Shown: in pieces, positions 15,158 through 23,720 of the stretch
Position numbering within the stretch: position 1 is the first letter of the stretch
How the letters are laid out: each line of letters opens with the position of its first letter
Assembly: GCA_944323955.1 (NCBI GenBank)
Contig: CALUUK010000013.1
Coordinates: 1-36,021 of the forward strand
Length of the DNA stretch: 36,021 nt
Direction of reading: 5' to 3'
Source of the DNA: Candidatus Gastranaerophilales bacterium
GTDB lineage: Bacteria > Cyanobacteriota > Vampirovibrionia > Gastranaerophilales > Gastranaerophilaceae
Program-made: the position numbers and the translations under genes
The notes under the pieces: model-generated
Databases searched by the model: none
What the model saw: the letters and a program-made list of their open reading frames with translations, nothing else
What the model was told of the DNA's origin: nothing

Positions 15158-16690
15158 TTATTTTCCTATATATTTATATATTCTGTGTCCTTCAAACGGT
15201 TCTATTGTATCGCCTGTTTGATATATCAATTTAAAGGAGTCTTTTTGTGTTTTCTCTAAAACATGTTTTTTATCTGCTTTTACATTAATAACATAGTAAT
15301 CACGCTTGTCTGTCTCTTTTAAATAGCTGATATATCCTGCCCATCCTGCATCTGCAAAATTTGATTTTGTTATATTATCCCAAATTACATATCTTAAATT
15401 CTTTTTTCTGAATACAGAATAAAGTTCATGACTTCCGTTTAAGTAATATACAAGAGCAACCATATATGGTTCGCTTTCAATCATAATTACGGAATTTTCA
15501 GGGTCAATATTTTCTTTTATAAATTCAGCGGTTTTTCTTGCTCCTGCATATTCTTTACGAATATCCGAATATGTATAATGAATTCCGTTGTAAATAGTAA
15601 TCGCAAAAAACAACGTTAATATTATACTTGAGAACTTTTTACCAAAGATTTTGTATCGGGATTTAAATTCATCATTATAAAATAACATCCAAAAACAAAA
15701 AATTAAGATTAAATGCGCACAAAACACCCTGTTAACATACATTAGATTATTATATGCAAATATGTATATGGCAAACTGAAAACCGATACCTAAAAACGCC
15801 GTAAAAAACCATTTTTTACTATTAACAAAAAGAACAATAAATGAAAATATATAGATTAATGTCATAATAAGGACAGTAAAGATATCAATTAAAGGCAGAT
15901 TAAGCGTTGAACTTAAACCCATTACATAATATTGAATATGCCAGCATAGGTCATAATTAAATGAACTTATAAAGAAAAGCAGTACCATTCTTATTGAGGT
16001 ATATCCTGTTTGGGCAAAACTAAGTTTAAATGAAACATTGCTTGACGGGGTGCTTATAAGTTCCCAGAATACCAGATAAAATCCCATAGCCATAATAATT
16101 AATGCTGCAATATATGATTTTATTTCTTTAATATTTTTATTTCTTAAATTTAGAAGGATATTTTCATAATAAAAGATTATCCCCAGCAATATGGAAAATA
16201 CATACATTATAATATGTGTATTTGCAATTAACGCAATCGTTAATGCGTATAAAACAGGGTGCTGTTTAGTCTTTGAATATAAAATTGCTGCCAAAAAGAC
16301 CAGAAAAGGGATTATAGAGTAGTTTCTTGCAAGCACGGGGAAAAAATATATAAATCCCGAACTTAGTACAATTGCCAATTTTAACCAGATATTAAAAGGT
16401 GAATAATACATTAATAAAAATACTGCGGCGCACATTGAAATCCAGCAAATGAGTTTCATATAAATAATATCCGTAAATAATTTTGCAAACGGCATAATTA
16501 TTAAATAAAATAAAGGAGGATGGCCTTCATTGTGCAAATGATTTAAAAGTTCCGTGAATGACAAATATTTACACAGCTGCCAAACCTGAGCTTCATCTGC
16601 CCAAATTTCATGGTGCAATATTGTATTTAACGTAAAAAGAGCATATATAATAGTTAATGCTATTGAAATTATAAATAACTTTTTATTCAT
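15158..16690 (-). CDS. Polytopic GT-C type glycosyltransferase (ArnT/PMT-like)
   Basis: This 510-residue membrane protein has about ten hydrophobic spans and a soluble C-terminal tail of about 130 residues. After the first span comes HHEIWADEAQVW, with Asp32-Glu33 in the first periplasmic loop. That is the acidic motif of GT-C enzymes such as ArnT and protein mannosyltransferases, which use polyprenyl-phosphate sugars. HNEGHPPLFYLI follows, as is typical. The ATG at 16690 is preferred: AAGG lies 7 bp upstream, and the longer frame would begin inside the rpsU terminator. The acceptor (lipid, protein or polysaccharide) cannot be told. Its stop codon directly abuts the rex stop from the other strand. 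Confidence 0.8.
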   Translation of the reverse strand: MNKKLFIISIALTIIYALFTLNTILHHEIWADEAQVWQLCKYLSFTELLNHLHNEGHPPLFYLIIMPFAKLFTDIIYMKLICWISMCAAVFLLMYYSPFNIWLKLAIVLSSGFIYFFPVLARNYSIIPFLVFLAAILYSKTKQHPVLYALTIALIANTHIIMYVFSILLGIIFYYENILLNLRNKNIKEIKSYIAALIIMAMGFYLVFWELISTPSSNVSFKLSFAQTGYTSIRMVLLFFISSFNYDLCWHIQYYVMGLSSTLNLPLIDIFTVLIMTLIYIFSFIVLFVNSKKWFFTAFLGIGFQFAIYIFAYNNLMYVNRVFCAHLILIFCFWMLFYNDEFKSRYKIFGKKFSSIILTLFFAITIYNGIHYTYSDIRKEYAGARKTAEFIKENIDPENSVIMIESEPYMVALVYYLNGSHELYSVFRKKNLRYVIWDNITKSNFADAGWAGYISYLKETDKRDYYVINVKADKKHVLEKTQKDSFKLIYQTGDTIEPFEGHRIYKYIGK

Positions 16691-16706
16691 ACCCCGACCT
16701 TTTATT

Positions 16707-16739
16707 AAAAAAGAGAACACTGTTTATGTTCTCTTTTTT
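16707..16739 (-). terminator. Terminator after rpsU
   Basis: AAAAAAGAGAACA at 16707-16719 pairs with TGTTCTCTTTTTT at 16727-16739 on the plus strand; either orientation carries a T run. On the minus strand it ends rpsU before the glycosyltransferase gene. Confidence 0.85.
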
Positions 16740-16750
16740 TCAATTATATA

Positions 16751-16924
16751 CTAAACGCGTCTTTTGCGAGCAGCTTCAGATTTACGTTTTTTCTTTATGC
16801 TGGGCTTTTCGTAGCGTTCACGGCGTTTAATCTCTGAAAGTATACCGGCTTTTTGGATTTTTTTCTTAAATCTTTTTAATGCACTTTCAATACTTTCGTT
16901 ATCGCCAACTCTAACTTCCGGCAT
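16751..16924 (-). CDS. rpsU: Small ribosomal subunit protein bS21
   Basis: This 57-residue basic protein begins [19 protein letters not shown] and continues [20 protein letters not shown] before a Lys/Arg-rich end ([14 protein letters not shown]). That is the full bS21 pattern and length. It binds at the 30S platform near the anti-Shine-Dalgarno region. AAGGTGGTG precedes the ATG 7 bp away, and a terminator lies 12 bp after the stop. Confidence 0.97.
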   Translation of the reverse strand: MPEVRVGDNESIESALKRFKKKIQKAGILSEIKRRERYEKPSIKKKRKSEAARKRRV

Positions 16925-17010
16925 TTATATTCACCACCTTCAATTTATATATTAATTATTTTATCTTAATCAGATATTAGCAAGAACAAATTTTTATTTC
17001 AAGTAATAAA

Positions 17011-17042
17011 AAAAGACTACCTGAAAATTCAAGTAGTCTTTT
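17011..17042 (-). terminator. Terminator after the SLH-domain gene
   Basis: AAAAGACTAC at 17011-17020 pairs with GTAGTCTTTT at 17033-17042, with inner TGAA/TTCA pairing. An A tract before it on the plus strand gives a U run on the minus transcript. Confidence 0.88.
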
Positions 17043-17059
17043 CTTTTTAAGAATATTAA

Positions 17060-18322
17060 TTAGTTAGGAATAACCAAATCTTGAGTTAATTCTAACCAAA
17101 CATATTCGCTGTCGTTAGCCTTAAATGTTCTGCCGGGAGTTGTAAGACCTGTTAACAAGCCGACTCCTGCACCAACGGGAGCACCGATTGCAATACCTTC
17201 TCCAAAATGATCATCATCTTGAGCGGCAATAGCAGCTATACCCATACCGACACCTGTACCGACTACAGCACCGCCAACAGTGTAGCCGACAGGTTTTGCC
17301 CATCTGTTTTCGGTTAATACGCCGTTGTTGTTAAGAACATCTGCTTTGAACGGAACACAAACACCGTTAGGTAAAGTCATTGTTTCAAATTCAACAGTAA
17401 CTTTATCGTTTTTGTTCCACCATTTTTTAGGTTCAATAGATGTAATTTTTGATAACATTGTTGTTCCTTGAGGAATTACCAATGTGCCTTCTTTTGTATA
17501 GATGTCTTTTTTTGCTGTAAATGTAACCGTATCACCAACTTGAGCTTCTTTAGAAGAGAAGTATGCAGCAAAGTAACCTTTAATAATGTTGCCTGCCAGA
17601 ACAATTTTGTTTTGGTTTGTAATTTTAACTTCATCAACGGTTGCTTTTCTTGTAACATCTAAGTGTTCAACACCTTGAAGAACTTCTTTGCTTACATATT
17701 TATCTTGAACTGCTGCCAATTTATTTTTTAATTTGTAAAGAAGAACAGCAGCTTCAGCTTTATTCAAGTTTTTGTTAGGAAGTAATTCATCGGCATCGGG
17801 ATAGTTTACATAAATGCCAAGGTCAATTGTTTTTGCGAATTGGCGTACATCCCAAGCGGGTATATCAGCACTGTCTTTGAATGCTTTTAAAGAATCAACA
17901 TTACCTTTATAGTCTTTTGTAATGTGGCTGATAACAGAAGCTGCTTCAGCTTTTGTCATAATTCTGTCCGGTCTGAATGTATTATCTTCATAACCATAAA
18001 ATAAACCTAATTTTGATGATAATAAAATATCGCCATAATCAGGTCTTGAAGCACAAACATCGGTATAAGGATTTGATTCGCTTAAAGTTTTGCTTCTGTG
18101 ACCGAGGGTTTTCAATAAAGCAGAATTAAATTCTGATCTTGATACTTCTTGTTCGGGAAGGTATGCATTTTTTACTAAAGGTAAGATGCCGTCTTCTACA
18201 ATAGCTGTTATTTCAGTGTTAGCCCAATAATCAGCAGGAACGTCGCTGTAAACAGCTGCGTTTGCGGAATTAAAGGAAATCATCATGAAAAATACAGCTA
18301 AAATTGCTAAAATCTTTTTCAT
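17060..18322 (-). CDS. Exported SLH-domain protein with glycine-zipper C-terminus
   Basis: This 420-residue protein has a signal peptide (MKKILAILAVFFMMISFNSANA). Three S-layer homology repeats follow: about 24-70 (YSDVPADYWANTEITAIVED), 85-135 (YEDNTFRPDRIMTKAEAASV) and 150-200 (LLPNKNLNKAEAAVLLYKL). SLH repeats bind pyrophosphorylated or pyruvylated wall polymers and in Cyanobacteria tie outer-membrane proteins to the peptidoglycan layer. The middle about 120 residues look beta-rich (YTKEGTLVIPQGTTML). The end has a Gly-rich hydrophobic pair (VGGAVVGTGVGMGIAAIA and GAPVGAGVGLLTGL) like a glycine zipper, so it may insert into a membrane. GGAG precedes the ATG. Single-gene unit with its own terminator. 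Confidence 0.87.
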   Translation of the reverse strand: MKKILAILAVFFMMISFNSANAAVYSDVPADYWANTEITAIVEDGILPLVKNAYLPEQEVSRSEFNSALLKTLGHRSKTLSESNPYTDVCASRPDYGDILLSSKLGLFYGYEDNTFRPDRIMTKAEAASVISHITKDYKGNVDSLKAFKDSADIPAWDVRQFAKTIDLGIYVNYPDADELLPNKNLNKAEAAVLLYKLKNKLAAVQDKYVSKEVLQGVEHLDVTRKATVDEVKITNQNKIVLAGNIIKGYFAAYFSSKEAQVGDTVTFTAKKDIYTKEGTLVIPQGTTMLSKITSIEPKKWWNKNDKVTVEFETMTLPNGVCVPFKADVLNNNGVLTENRWAKPVGYTVGGAVVGTGVGMGIAAIAAQDDDHFGEGIAIGAPVGAGVGLLTGLTTPGRTFKANDSEYVWLELTQDLVIPN

Positions 18323-18452
18323 TAATTTTTCTCCACTCTTATAGTAAACTTAAACTAAACAAAAGTATTATATACAAATGGCTGGTTATTTGCAACAAAA
18401 ATATAATAGTATACAAAATTTATTTTTATATTATAATCTTGATATAACAAAA

Positions 18453-18525
<73 letters not shown>

Positions 18526-18531
18526 AAAGTC

Positions 18532-18600
<69 letters not shown>

Positions 18601-18615
<15 letters not shown>

Positions 18616-18649
18616 TATCACAAAAGACGGATTTTAAAATCCGTCTTTT
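18601..18649 (+). repeat. 49-bp exact direct repeat: tRNA-Leu 3' end plus terminator (copy 1)
   Basis: The stretch from TCTTCACGCCCACCA through the terminator is identical to 20921-20969. Weaker similarity continues about 50 bp further (both run to a ...CCTTRGTGTTT block). This copy is the functional tRNA tail; the other lacks the tRNA body. Confidence 0.9.
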
Positions 18650-18651
18650 GT
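18620..18651 (+). terminator. Terminator of the tRNA-Lys/tRNA-Leu unit
   Basis: This is a perfect 32-bp palindrome: ACAAAAGACGGATTTT followed by its exact complement. It starts 5 bp after the tRNA-Leu CCA. Confidence 0.85.
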
Positions 18652-18744
18652 ATTTGCAACAACTTGCTTTGAACTACTTTTAACTCTGATTCCTTAGTGT
18701 TTGTGAATGGAATGCAAAATTTATATAATAAAATTGTTGGGTTA

Positions 18745-18758
18745 AAACCCAACCTACA
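18745..18758 (+). repeat. 14-bp inverted repeat flanking the WG-repeat gene (left)
   Basis: AAACCCAACCTACA is the exact complement of TGTAGGTTGGGTTT at 20406-20419. The two lie on either side of the WG-repeat gene. The left copy also forms a local hairpin with GTTGGGTT just before it. Such AGGTTGGGTT-type repeats are common dispersed repeats in Cyanobacteria. Confidence 0.55.
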
Positions 18759-18805
18759 AACTACAAACTTTTGAGCAAAATTATTAATGAAATCTATTCT
18801 TTATT

Positions 18806-20305
18806 TTAATATATTTCAAAACCACACATTAAGACCCATCCAATTGGCGGACATACAATTGCAACAGGGAATAATATTATTGCCATTGTATAAAAGATAG
18901 CTTTTTCTATTGTTTTACCTACCTTGTTTATGCCCTTCTTTTTGTTTGTGTTTTTTGTTTGTGATGTTATTTTTGTAACATCATCATTTTCCATATAATT
19001 AATTTGCTCAAAAGGAACAATTATATTATTGTTTAAATCTATAACCCCATAATTGTCTGATTTTTTAACGAAAAATAGTTCTCTGGTTTCCTTTTTTTCT
19101 ATAAAATTGATTATCAATTTTGAGGCATTATAGTCATCAATGTTTTCAATTTTTTCTGTTATATTATCGCCAACTGGGTATATTTCATCATATTCAAAAG
19201 GAATAATAACTTTTTTATTTTTATCTACAACGCCCCATTTGTTCGATTTTTTTACTATTATATTACCTATATTTTGGTATGAAATTTTTAAACCAGTAAT
19301 TTGATTTATAAGTAGGTTTTTATCAAACAAAAAGATATCTTCATAATTGTTTTTTATTATGTACTTTTTATCCTCATCAAAAATATAGATATTATCATTT
19401 GTAATTATTGTTGCTGTTTCAGGATAATTTTGAAAATCAAAAGTAGATGAACTTTTTATAATTTTATATAGTTTATTTATATTCCCAATTATAGCAATAT
19501 AGTCTTCTAATGGTTCTGTAATTGGTTTTAAATTTTCATAATTATAATATTTACTACCGTTGTATAGGTAAAATTCTTTCCTATTTTCGTTATAGCCTAT
19601 AATCTTGTTTTCGTTTAATGGTGAAATATCTTTATATTTTACTGTTATTTTCTCTTTTTCTATATCTATTTGTTCGTTTATTTGATATGGTTCTACAATT
19701 AATTTACTATGAGAGTATATGCCACTATTATAAAAATTGTTTAATGTTTTATAGTAACCATCTGTATCTTGCAAAATAATTGCTGTATGTGGTGCAAATG
19801 AAATATTCAACATCCTTGCAATTATAGAGTTGTTATCTGGAATGTGAACATTATATCTAGGTGATGTCACGTGCATAATATTATCTTTTATAACGATTAT
19901 GCCTTGTTTATCATCTTTCTTTTTAAAAATCAAAATTCCATTGTCTGGGTAGTTTTCAAATTTAATATTTTGATATTGATTATTGGTTTTGTAGTATGTT
20001 TTTATTAAGTTTTTAAATGTACCATTTGGATTATATATTGAAACAATATATGGGTATTCTTTTTCTGCCCTTATGAAAAAATTATTTTTGTATTTTACCT
20101 TTTTAATTTTTTTATAATATGTTGGAAGAACATTTTCTTTTGTGTCTTTATCAACTAGCCATTTTGTTTTAAATTGGCTTTTTATTTGGAGGTTCGTTCC
20201 TTTTATATCTTTATATTTTGTTTCATCCTTTGCAAATGCAAATAAAAATGGGTTTGTAATATTGATAATGCACATTAAAATAATACAGGCAATTATTCTT
20301 TTCAT
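18806..20305 (-). CDS. Exported WG-repeat protein with C-terminal membrane segment
   Basis: This 499-residue protein has a signal peptide or anchor (MKRIIACIILMCIINITNPF). Two clear WG repeats occur late: SNKWGVVDKNKKVIIPFEYD and KSDNYGVIDLNNNIIVPFEQ. The earlier part is a long beta-rich region with weaker repeat-like segments (GILIFKKKDDKQGIIVIKDN). The end (FYTMAIILFPVAIVCPPIGW) is hydrophobic and likely membrane-associated. WG repeats form beta-structures with unknown ligands. The gene is more AT-rich than the core genes and lies between two copies of the tRNA-Leu tail, so it was probably acquired. AAAGGGA precedes the ATG. Function unknown. Confidence 0.75.
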   Translation of the reverse strand: MKRIIACIILMCIINITNPFLFAFAKDETKYKDIKGTNLQIKSQFKTKWLVDKDTKENVLPTYYKKIKKVKYKNNFFIRAEKEYPYIVSIYNPNGTFKNLIKTYYKTNNQYQNIKFENYPDNGILIFKKKDDKQGIIVIKDNIMHVTSPRYNVHIPDNNSIIARMLNISFAPHTAIILQDTDGYYKTLNNFYNSGIYSHSKLIVEPYQINEQIDIEKEKITVKYKDISPLNENKIIGYNENRKEFYLYNGSKYYNYENLKPITEPLEDYIAIIGNINKLYKIIKSSSTFDFQNYPETATIITNDNIYIFDEDKKYIIKNNYEDIFLFDKNLLINQITGLKISYQNIGNIIVKKSNKWGVVDKNKKVIIPFEYDEIYPVGDNITEKIENIDDYNASKLIINFIEKKETRELFFVKKSDNYGVIDLNNNIIVPFEQINYMENDDVTKITSQTKNTNKKKGINKVGKTIEKAIFYTMAIILFPVAIVCPPIGWVLMCGFEIY

Positions 20306-20598
20306 ATTTTTCCCTTTGATTTTATTGTATCAGTTTTTATCCACCCGAGCAAATTTAAAAAATATTCAAATTTAAAATTTATTCTTTCTATTTTATAATT
20401 TAGTATGTAGGTTGGGTTTGACTGTTTTTTCCAAAATCTGTGATTTTGAGAAAATGTCTGGTTTCCCATAATCAAACAAAAATAGTCTTACATTTTTCCT
20501 GCACAAAAATATTTTAGATAGTCTTCAAAAAACCTGCAGGATTTGAAGAGTGTTCAAATATATGCCGTATATGTATTTGAGAAACGGAGAGTTTTAAT

Positions 20599-20653
20599 CC
20601 GTACGTGAAGCTCCACCATTTTGAAGAAAGGAACCCGAAAGGGTTCTTTTTTC
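20599..20653 (+). repeat. Degenerate tRNA-tail/terminator unit
   Basis: CCGTACGTGAAGCTCCACCA, ending in a CCA-like tail, is followed by a hairpin (AAGGAACCC-GAAA-GGGTTCTTT, 20628-20649) and a T run. The first 16 bases recur at 22450-22465. No cloverleaf can be drawn upstream. Confidence 0.5.
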
Positions 20654-20710
20654 TTGCTCTGACTGGATTTTAAAAGTTCGAGGATTTTCAAAAGAGTATA
20701 AAAGTGTGAG

Positions 20711-20763
20711 GTTCGACCCCGAAAGTCCACCATATCAAAGAACCTTGAAAGAGGTTCTTTTTT
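20711..20763 (+). repeat. Degenerate tRNA-tail/terminator unit with T-loop-like sequence
   Basis: GTTCGACCCC, a T-loop-like stretch, leads to GTCCACCATATCA, which matches the CCCACCATATCA after tRNA-Leu. The hairpin AAAGAACCT (20737-20745) with AGGTTCTTT (20752-20760) and a T run follow. It looks like the tail of a lost tRNA with its terminator. Confidence 0.5.
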
Positions 20764-20920
20764 GTTGGGCATTCATCGACATCGATGTAATTTTATTTTG
20801 CTGAAACAAAATTACCGAGTCAGCTCCGTTTTTTACAGAATTTGAAAATAAATTATGAATAAAAGAACACTACGCATTTGTGCTTGTATTTGTTCGTGTT
20901 TCTCACAAACAAGCACATAA

Positions 20921-20969
20921 TCTTCACGCCCACCATATCACAAAAGACGGATTTTAAAATCCGTCTTTT
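20921..20969 (+). repeat. 49-bp exact direct repeat: tRNA-Leu 3' end plus terminator (copy 2)
   Basis: Identical to 18601-18649. The sequence before it (CACATAA) is not tRNA, so this is an orphan tRNA tail such as integration into a tRNA 3' end leaves behind. Confidence 0.9.
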
Positions 20970-21042
20970 TTATTTTCAATAACTTGATTTACATCATTTT
21001 TTACTCTACTTCCTTGGTGTTTATAGTTATGTTAATGTTTAA

Positions 21043-21168
21043 ACTTGTAAATTATCAGGTAGTGTCCAAAAATTTTATTTTCATAAATCTAATACTTGTT
21101 GTGCTGTAATAGTTGATGATACAAGAAATATTAATGAAGTAATTGAACTTTTAAAAAAGATATCATAG
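21043..21168 (+). pseudogene. 3' remnant of a coding sequence
   Basis: An open frame of 41 codons ends at TAG 21166-21168 and has no start codon or ribosome site. Its translation (LSGSVQKFYFHKSNTCCAVI, then VDDTRNINEVIELLKKIS) reads like the natural end of a protein: a strand pair followed by an amphipathic helix. It is probably the stump of a gene lost when the neighbouring region was replaced. Family unknown. Confidence 0.35.
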
Positions 21169-21278
21169 ATTTTTTTCCAGAGTGTATTTAAGACAAATAT
21201 TAATTCTCTCTTGAATAGTGTTTTCATTATTTTGCAGTTTTTAGAAAGGGTTATTTTTATTGCAGGGTTTGAAGCGGG

Positions 21279-22316
21279 TTAAATAACTTCCCAATGACCG
21301 CCTTTATCCGGTCCAATACGACGAAGTTTATTTTCTTCTTTTAAGTTAGATATTTGTTTTGCTATTGCACGTCTTGAAATACTTAAAAGTTCTGCCAGTT
21401 CTGTTGTTGTAATTTTCGGATTTCTAGAAACCAGTTCTAAAATTTTCTGTGAACTTTTCTGTGAACTTTTCTGTGAACTTTTTGCCTCTTTTGTATTTAT
21501 GCTTTTTATTTGCATTTCTCTGTTATCTAATAAGTTTTTCTCATCTAATAGAAGATTTCCAAAAAACTTATTTAGAAATTCCATTGTGTATGCAATATCA
21601 TTTCTCAAATTTTGATAGTTTGCACGCACTAAAGCATTACGAAAATATTGTGCGTGTTTTTCAAATAAATCATTATTTGTTTCAAACCCCAAAGTATAAA
21701 GGTATTTGATTGTAAAAACAGCAGTTGTTCTGGTGTTACCTTCTCCAAAAGGATGGATTTGCCATATTCCTGATACAAATTTCGCTATGTGTTCAACTTC
21801 TTCTTTTATAGAAAGACCTTTGTAGTTAAATTGTTTTTCTTGTGAAAAATCATAGTCTAATGTTTCTTTTATACTATCAGAATGTCCATATATAACAGTA
21901 TCACCATTCAAAATAGGCTCTTTCTTTGTTATTTCATATGTTCTGATTTTCCCGGCTATTTCATCATCTAATATTCCTGTAAATAATACTTTGTGAATAG
22001 AAATTAATTCGGCAGGGCTAAACGAAAAAGCATGAGTGCTTAAAAGTTTTGTAATGCGGGCAGAAACTTCATCTGCTTCTTTTTCATTGTGTTCTTTTAA
22101 AGTTTTAGCAGGATTTTCTCTATAATAACGAGAAATCTTTTCATTAGCTTCATCAATAGAAATTTTACCTTCTATATTGTTTTTTGCGATTTCAATAAGA
22201 TATTTTGAAGGTGTTAAACCATCAACTTGCTGTAAACCAATAGCAATACCCCAGTTTTCAGCTTTCTTGTATTTTTCTGGTTCATTTTGTTTTTTATATT
22301 CTTCAAAATTATCCAT
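21279..22316 (-). CDS. Fic-domain protein (AMPylator-like) with C-terminal winged helix
   Basis: This 345-residue protein has a complete Fic active-site motif, HPFGEGNTR, with His188, in a domain of about residues 90-255. Fic enzymes usually transfer AMP to a hydroxyl side chain. The N-terminal helices (TPSKYLIEIAKNNIEGKISI, about 35-70) resemble the fused VbhA-type antitoxin region. I do not see a clean (S/T)xxxE(G/N) inhibitory motif; NNIEG has no Ser/Thr at the right place. Residues about 280-292 are a SQKS-type repeat, and 295-345 form a winged helix (TTTELAELLSISRRAIAKQI). AGGGA precedes the ATG. The gene lies between orphan tRNA-tail repeats, consistent with acquisition. The target is unknown. 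Confidence 0.9.
   Translation of the reverse strand: MDNFEEYKKQNEPEKYKKAENWGIAIGLQQVDGLTPSKYLIEIAKNNIEGKISIDEANEKISRYYRENPAKTLKEHNEKEADEVSARITKLLSTHAFSFSPAELISIHKVLFTGILDDEIAGKIRTYEITKKEPILNGDTVIYGHSDSIKETLDYDFSQEKQFNYKGLSIKEEVEHIAKFVSGIWQIHPFGEGNTRTTAVFTIKYLYTLGFETNNDLFEKHAQYFRNALVRANYQNLRNDIAYTMEFLNKFFGNLLLDEKNLLDNREMQIKSINTKEAKSSQKSSQKSSQKILELVSRNPKITTTELAELLSISRRAIAKQISNLKEENKLRRIGPDKGGHWEVI
21443..21478 (-). repeat. Three tandem 12-bp units inside the Fic gene
   Basis: TTTTCTGTGAAC (plus strand) occurs three times in exact register and encodes the SSQK repeats between the Fic domain and the winged helix. The unit is a multiple of three, so copy-number change would lengthen or shorten the linker without a frameshift. 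Confidence 0.9.
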
Positions 22317-22449
22317 ATACTCTGTCCCTGCATAAATCTAATGCTATTTTAACATATAATTTGCTCTTTATATAATTTTAATAACTGCAGGTTAGAAATT
22401 GGGGCAAAAGATATGCAGTTAAACACTTTTTAGAATATGTTGTGTTAAG

Positions 22450-22505
22450 CCGTACGTGAAGCTCCGCTATATCAAAAAAATGATTTTAAAATCCGTTTCT
22501 TTTAT
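22450..22505 (+). repeat. Degenerate tRNA-tail/terminator unit downstream of the Fic region
   Basis: CCGTACGTGAAGCTCC is shared with 20599-20614. It is followed by GCTATATCA and then TGATTTTAAAATCCGTTTCTTTT, a decayed form of the terminator after tRNA-Leu. It marks the far edge of the repeat-rich accessory region. Confidence 0.5.
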
Positions 22506-22575
22506 TATATAAAATTTGAAAAACTTACAAATAATGTAATATAATAAGAAATTAGTTGTATTTTGAGGTTAATTA

Positions 22576-23718
22576 ATGGAAAAAAGAATTGAGAACTGGA
22601 AGCAAAAAGGCATAATTGATGAAACAACTGCATTAAGCCTGTTGCAAGAGATAAAACAAGAGAAAGCGGATAAGTATAAAATCAGAATGAATATTTTAAT
22701 ATACACGGTTGCCGCTGTACTTCTCGGACTTGGAATTATTACATTTATTGCTTCAAATGATTGGCTTTTGGAATTATTAAATTCTATTGTTTTGTTAAAA
22801 GTTGCTATTGTGTTTATCCTTACAATTTCTGCATTGTGGACAGGTGCAAAATTAATAGAACAAAACCGATTGCCGAAACTGGGTAATTTTCTTATTGTTT
22901 TATCATCGCTTTTAATTGGCGCTACATATATTTTAATTGGACAAAGTTATAATATTGAAGCTAATAATTCGGGATTGACCTTCCTTTGGTTAATCAGTAT
23001 TTTGCCGATTGCTTACCTTTTTAAAAATTATGCCGTTAATGTTATCTCAATAATTATGTTTATATTATCAATGGTCTTCTTCTATATGGAATTGGATTTT
23101 GACAACGGCTTAACGTGGACAATTTTCATTCCGATAATATGCGGTATTTTCTTATATACGGCAGGAAATATACCGGTGATATCAGAAAAATATAATGAAT
23201 TCTCGATATCTTATAAACTAGTCGGTTTAGTTCCTGTTTTTGTAACTTTAATGATTTTAACTTGCAGTGTTGAAGAGTCATATCAAGTAAATTCCATGTT
23301 TTATTATATCCCTGTTTTCATACTTTCTGCGGTAAATCTTCTGTTTTTAATCGGTAACCGCAATACTAAAAATGATTTAATAAAGGTTGAATCAGCGTTT
23401 ATGTCAGCTTTGCTGTTGCTGCTTCTTCTGCCGGTTTTGGTATTAGAGACAATAAACCCTGTTATAATTATGATATTAGTCAATATTGCATTGATTTTGA
23501 TGATTATTTTAGGGTTTAACTACGGATATAAATTTGAGAATTCAAAATTAATCGCAAAAATGAATTTATTTTTAATTATATATATTCTTGTTAATTATTG
23601 CCGCTGGGGATGGAGTTTTATGGATAAAACACTGTTTTTTATTTTAGGCGGTCTTCTTCTTCTTTTTGTCGGAATAGCACTTGAAAAAAGAAGAAAGTTA
23701 ATCTCAAAAGGAAATTAA
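22576..23718 (+). CDS. DUF2157 multi-pass membrane protein
   Basis: This 380-residue protein has a short helical N-terminal cytoplasmic part typical of DUF2157 (KRIENWKQKGIIDETTALSL, LLQEIKQEKADKYK), followed by about ten membrane spans starting near residue 42 (ILIYTVAAVLLGLGIITFIA) and a basic end (ALEKRRKLISKGN). The function of the family is not known. GAGG precedes the ATG. The next gene starts 2 bp after the stop and encodes a GDYXXLXY protein, a usual partner of DUF2157/DUF4401 proteins, so the two probably form one envelope complex. Confidence 0.85.
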   Translation: MEKRIENWKQKGIIDETTALSLLQEIKQEKADKYKIRMNILIYTVAAVLLGLGIITFIASNDWLLELLNSIVLLKVAIVFILTISALWTGAKLIEQNRLPKLGNFLIVLSSLLIGATYILIGQSYNIEANNSGLTFLWLISILPIAYLFKNYAVNVISIIMFILSMVFFYMELDFDNGLTWTIFIPIICGIFLYTAGNIPVISEKYNEFSISYKLVGLVPVFVTLMILTCSVEESYQVNSMFYYIPVFILSAVNLLFLIGNRNTKNDLIKVESAFMSALLLLLLLPVLVLETINPVIIMILVNIALILMIILGFNYGYKFENSKLIAKMNLFLIIYILVNYCRWGWSFMDKTLFFILGGLLLLFVGIALEKRRKLISKGN

Positions 23719-23720
23719 AT

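Larger units (their letters stand above)
20306..21278. other. Gene-poor repeat region between the WG-repeat and Fic genes
   Basis: Nearly 1 kb with no complete gene. It holds one arm of the 14-bp inverted repeat (20406-20419), two degenerate tRNA-tail/terminator units (20599-20653, 20711-20763), a GTGCTTGT/ACAAGCAC hairpin near 20880-20916, the exact tRNA-Leu tail copy (20921-20969) and the end of a broken coding frame (21043-21168). Confidence 0.65.

Noticed and set aside
20554-20772. Minus-strand frame of 72 codons in the repeat region
   Set aside because: It consists of the two hairpin terminator units read as codons (repeated KKEPF/KKEPL segments).
20856-20924. Short Cys-rich frame starting MNKRTLRICACIC
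   Set aside because: It coincides with a GTGCTTGT/ACAAGCAC hairpin and runs into the tRNA-tail repeat; no ribosome site was seen.
21443-21478. Short regularly spaced repeats as a possible CRISPR
   Set aside because: The units are 12 bp, contiguous with no spacers, and code for protein; no cas genes are present.
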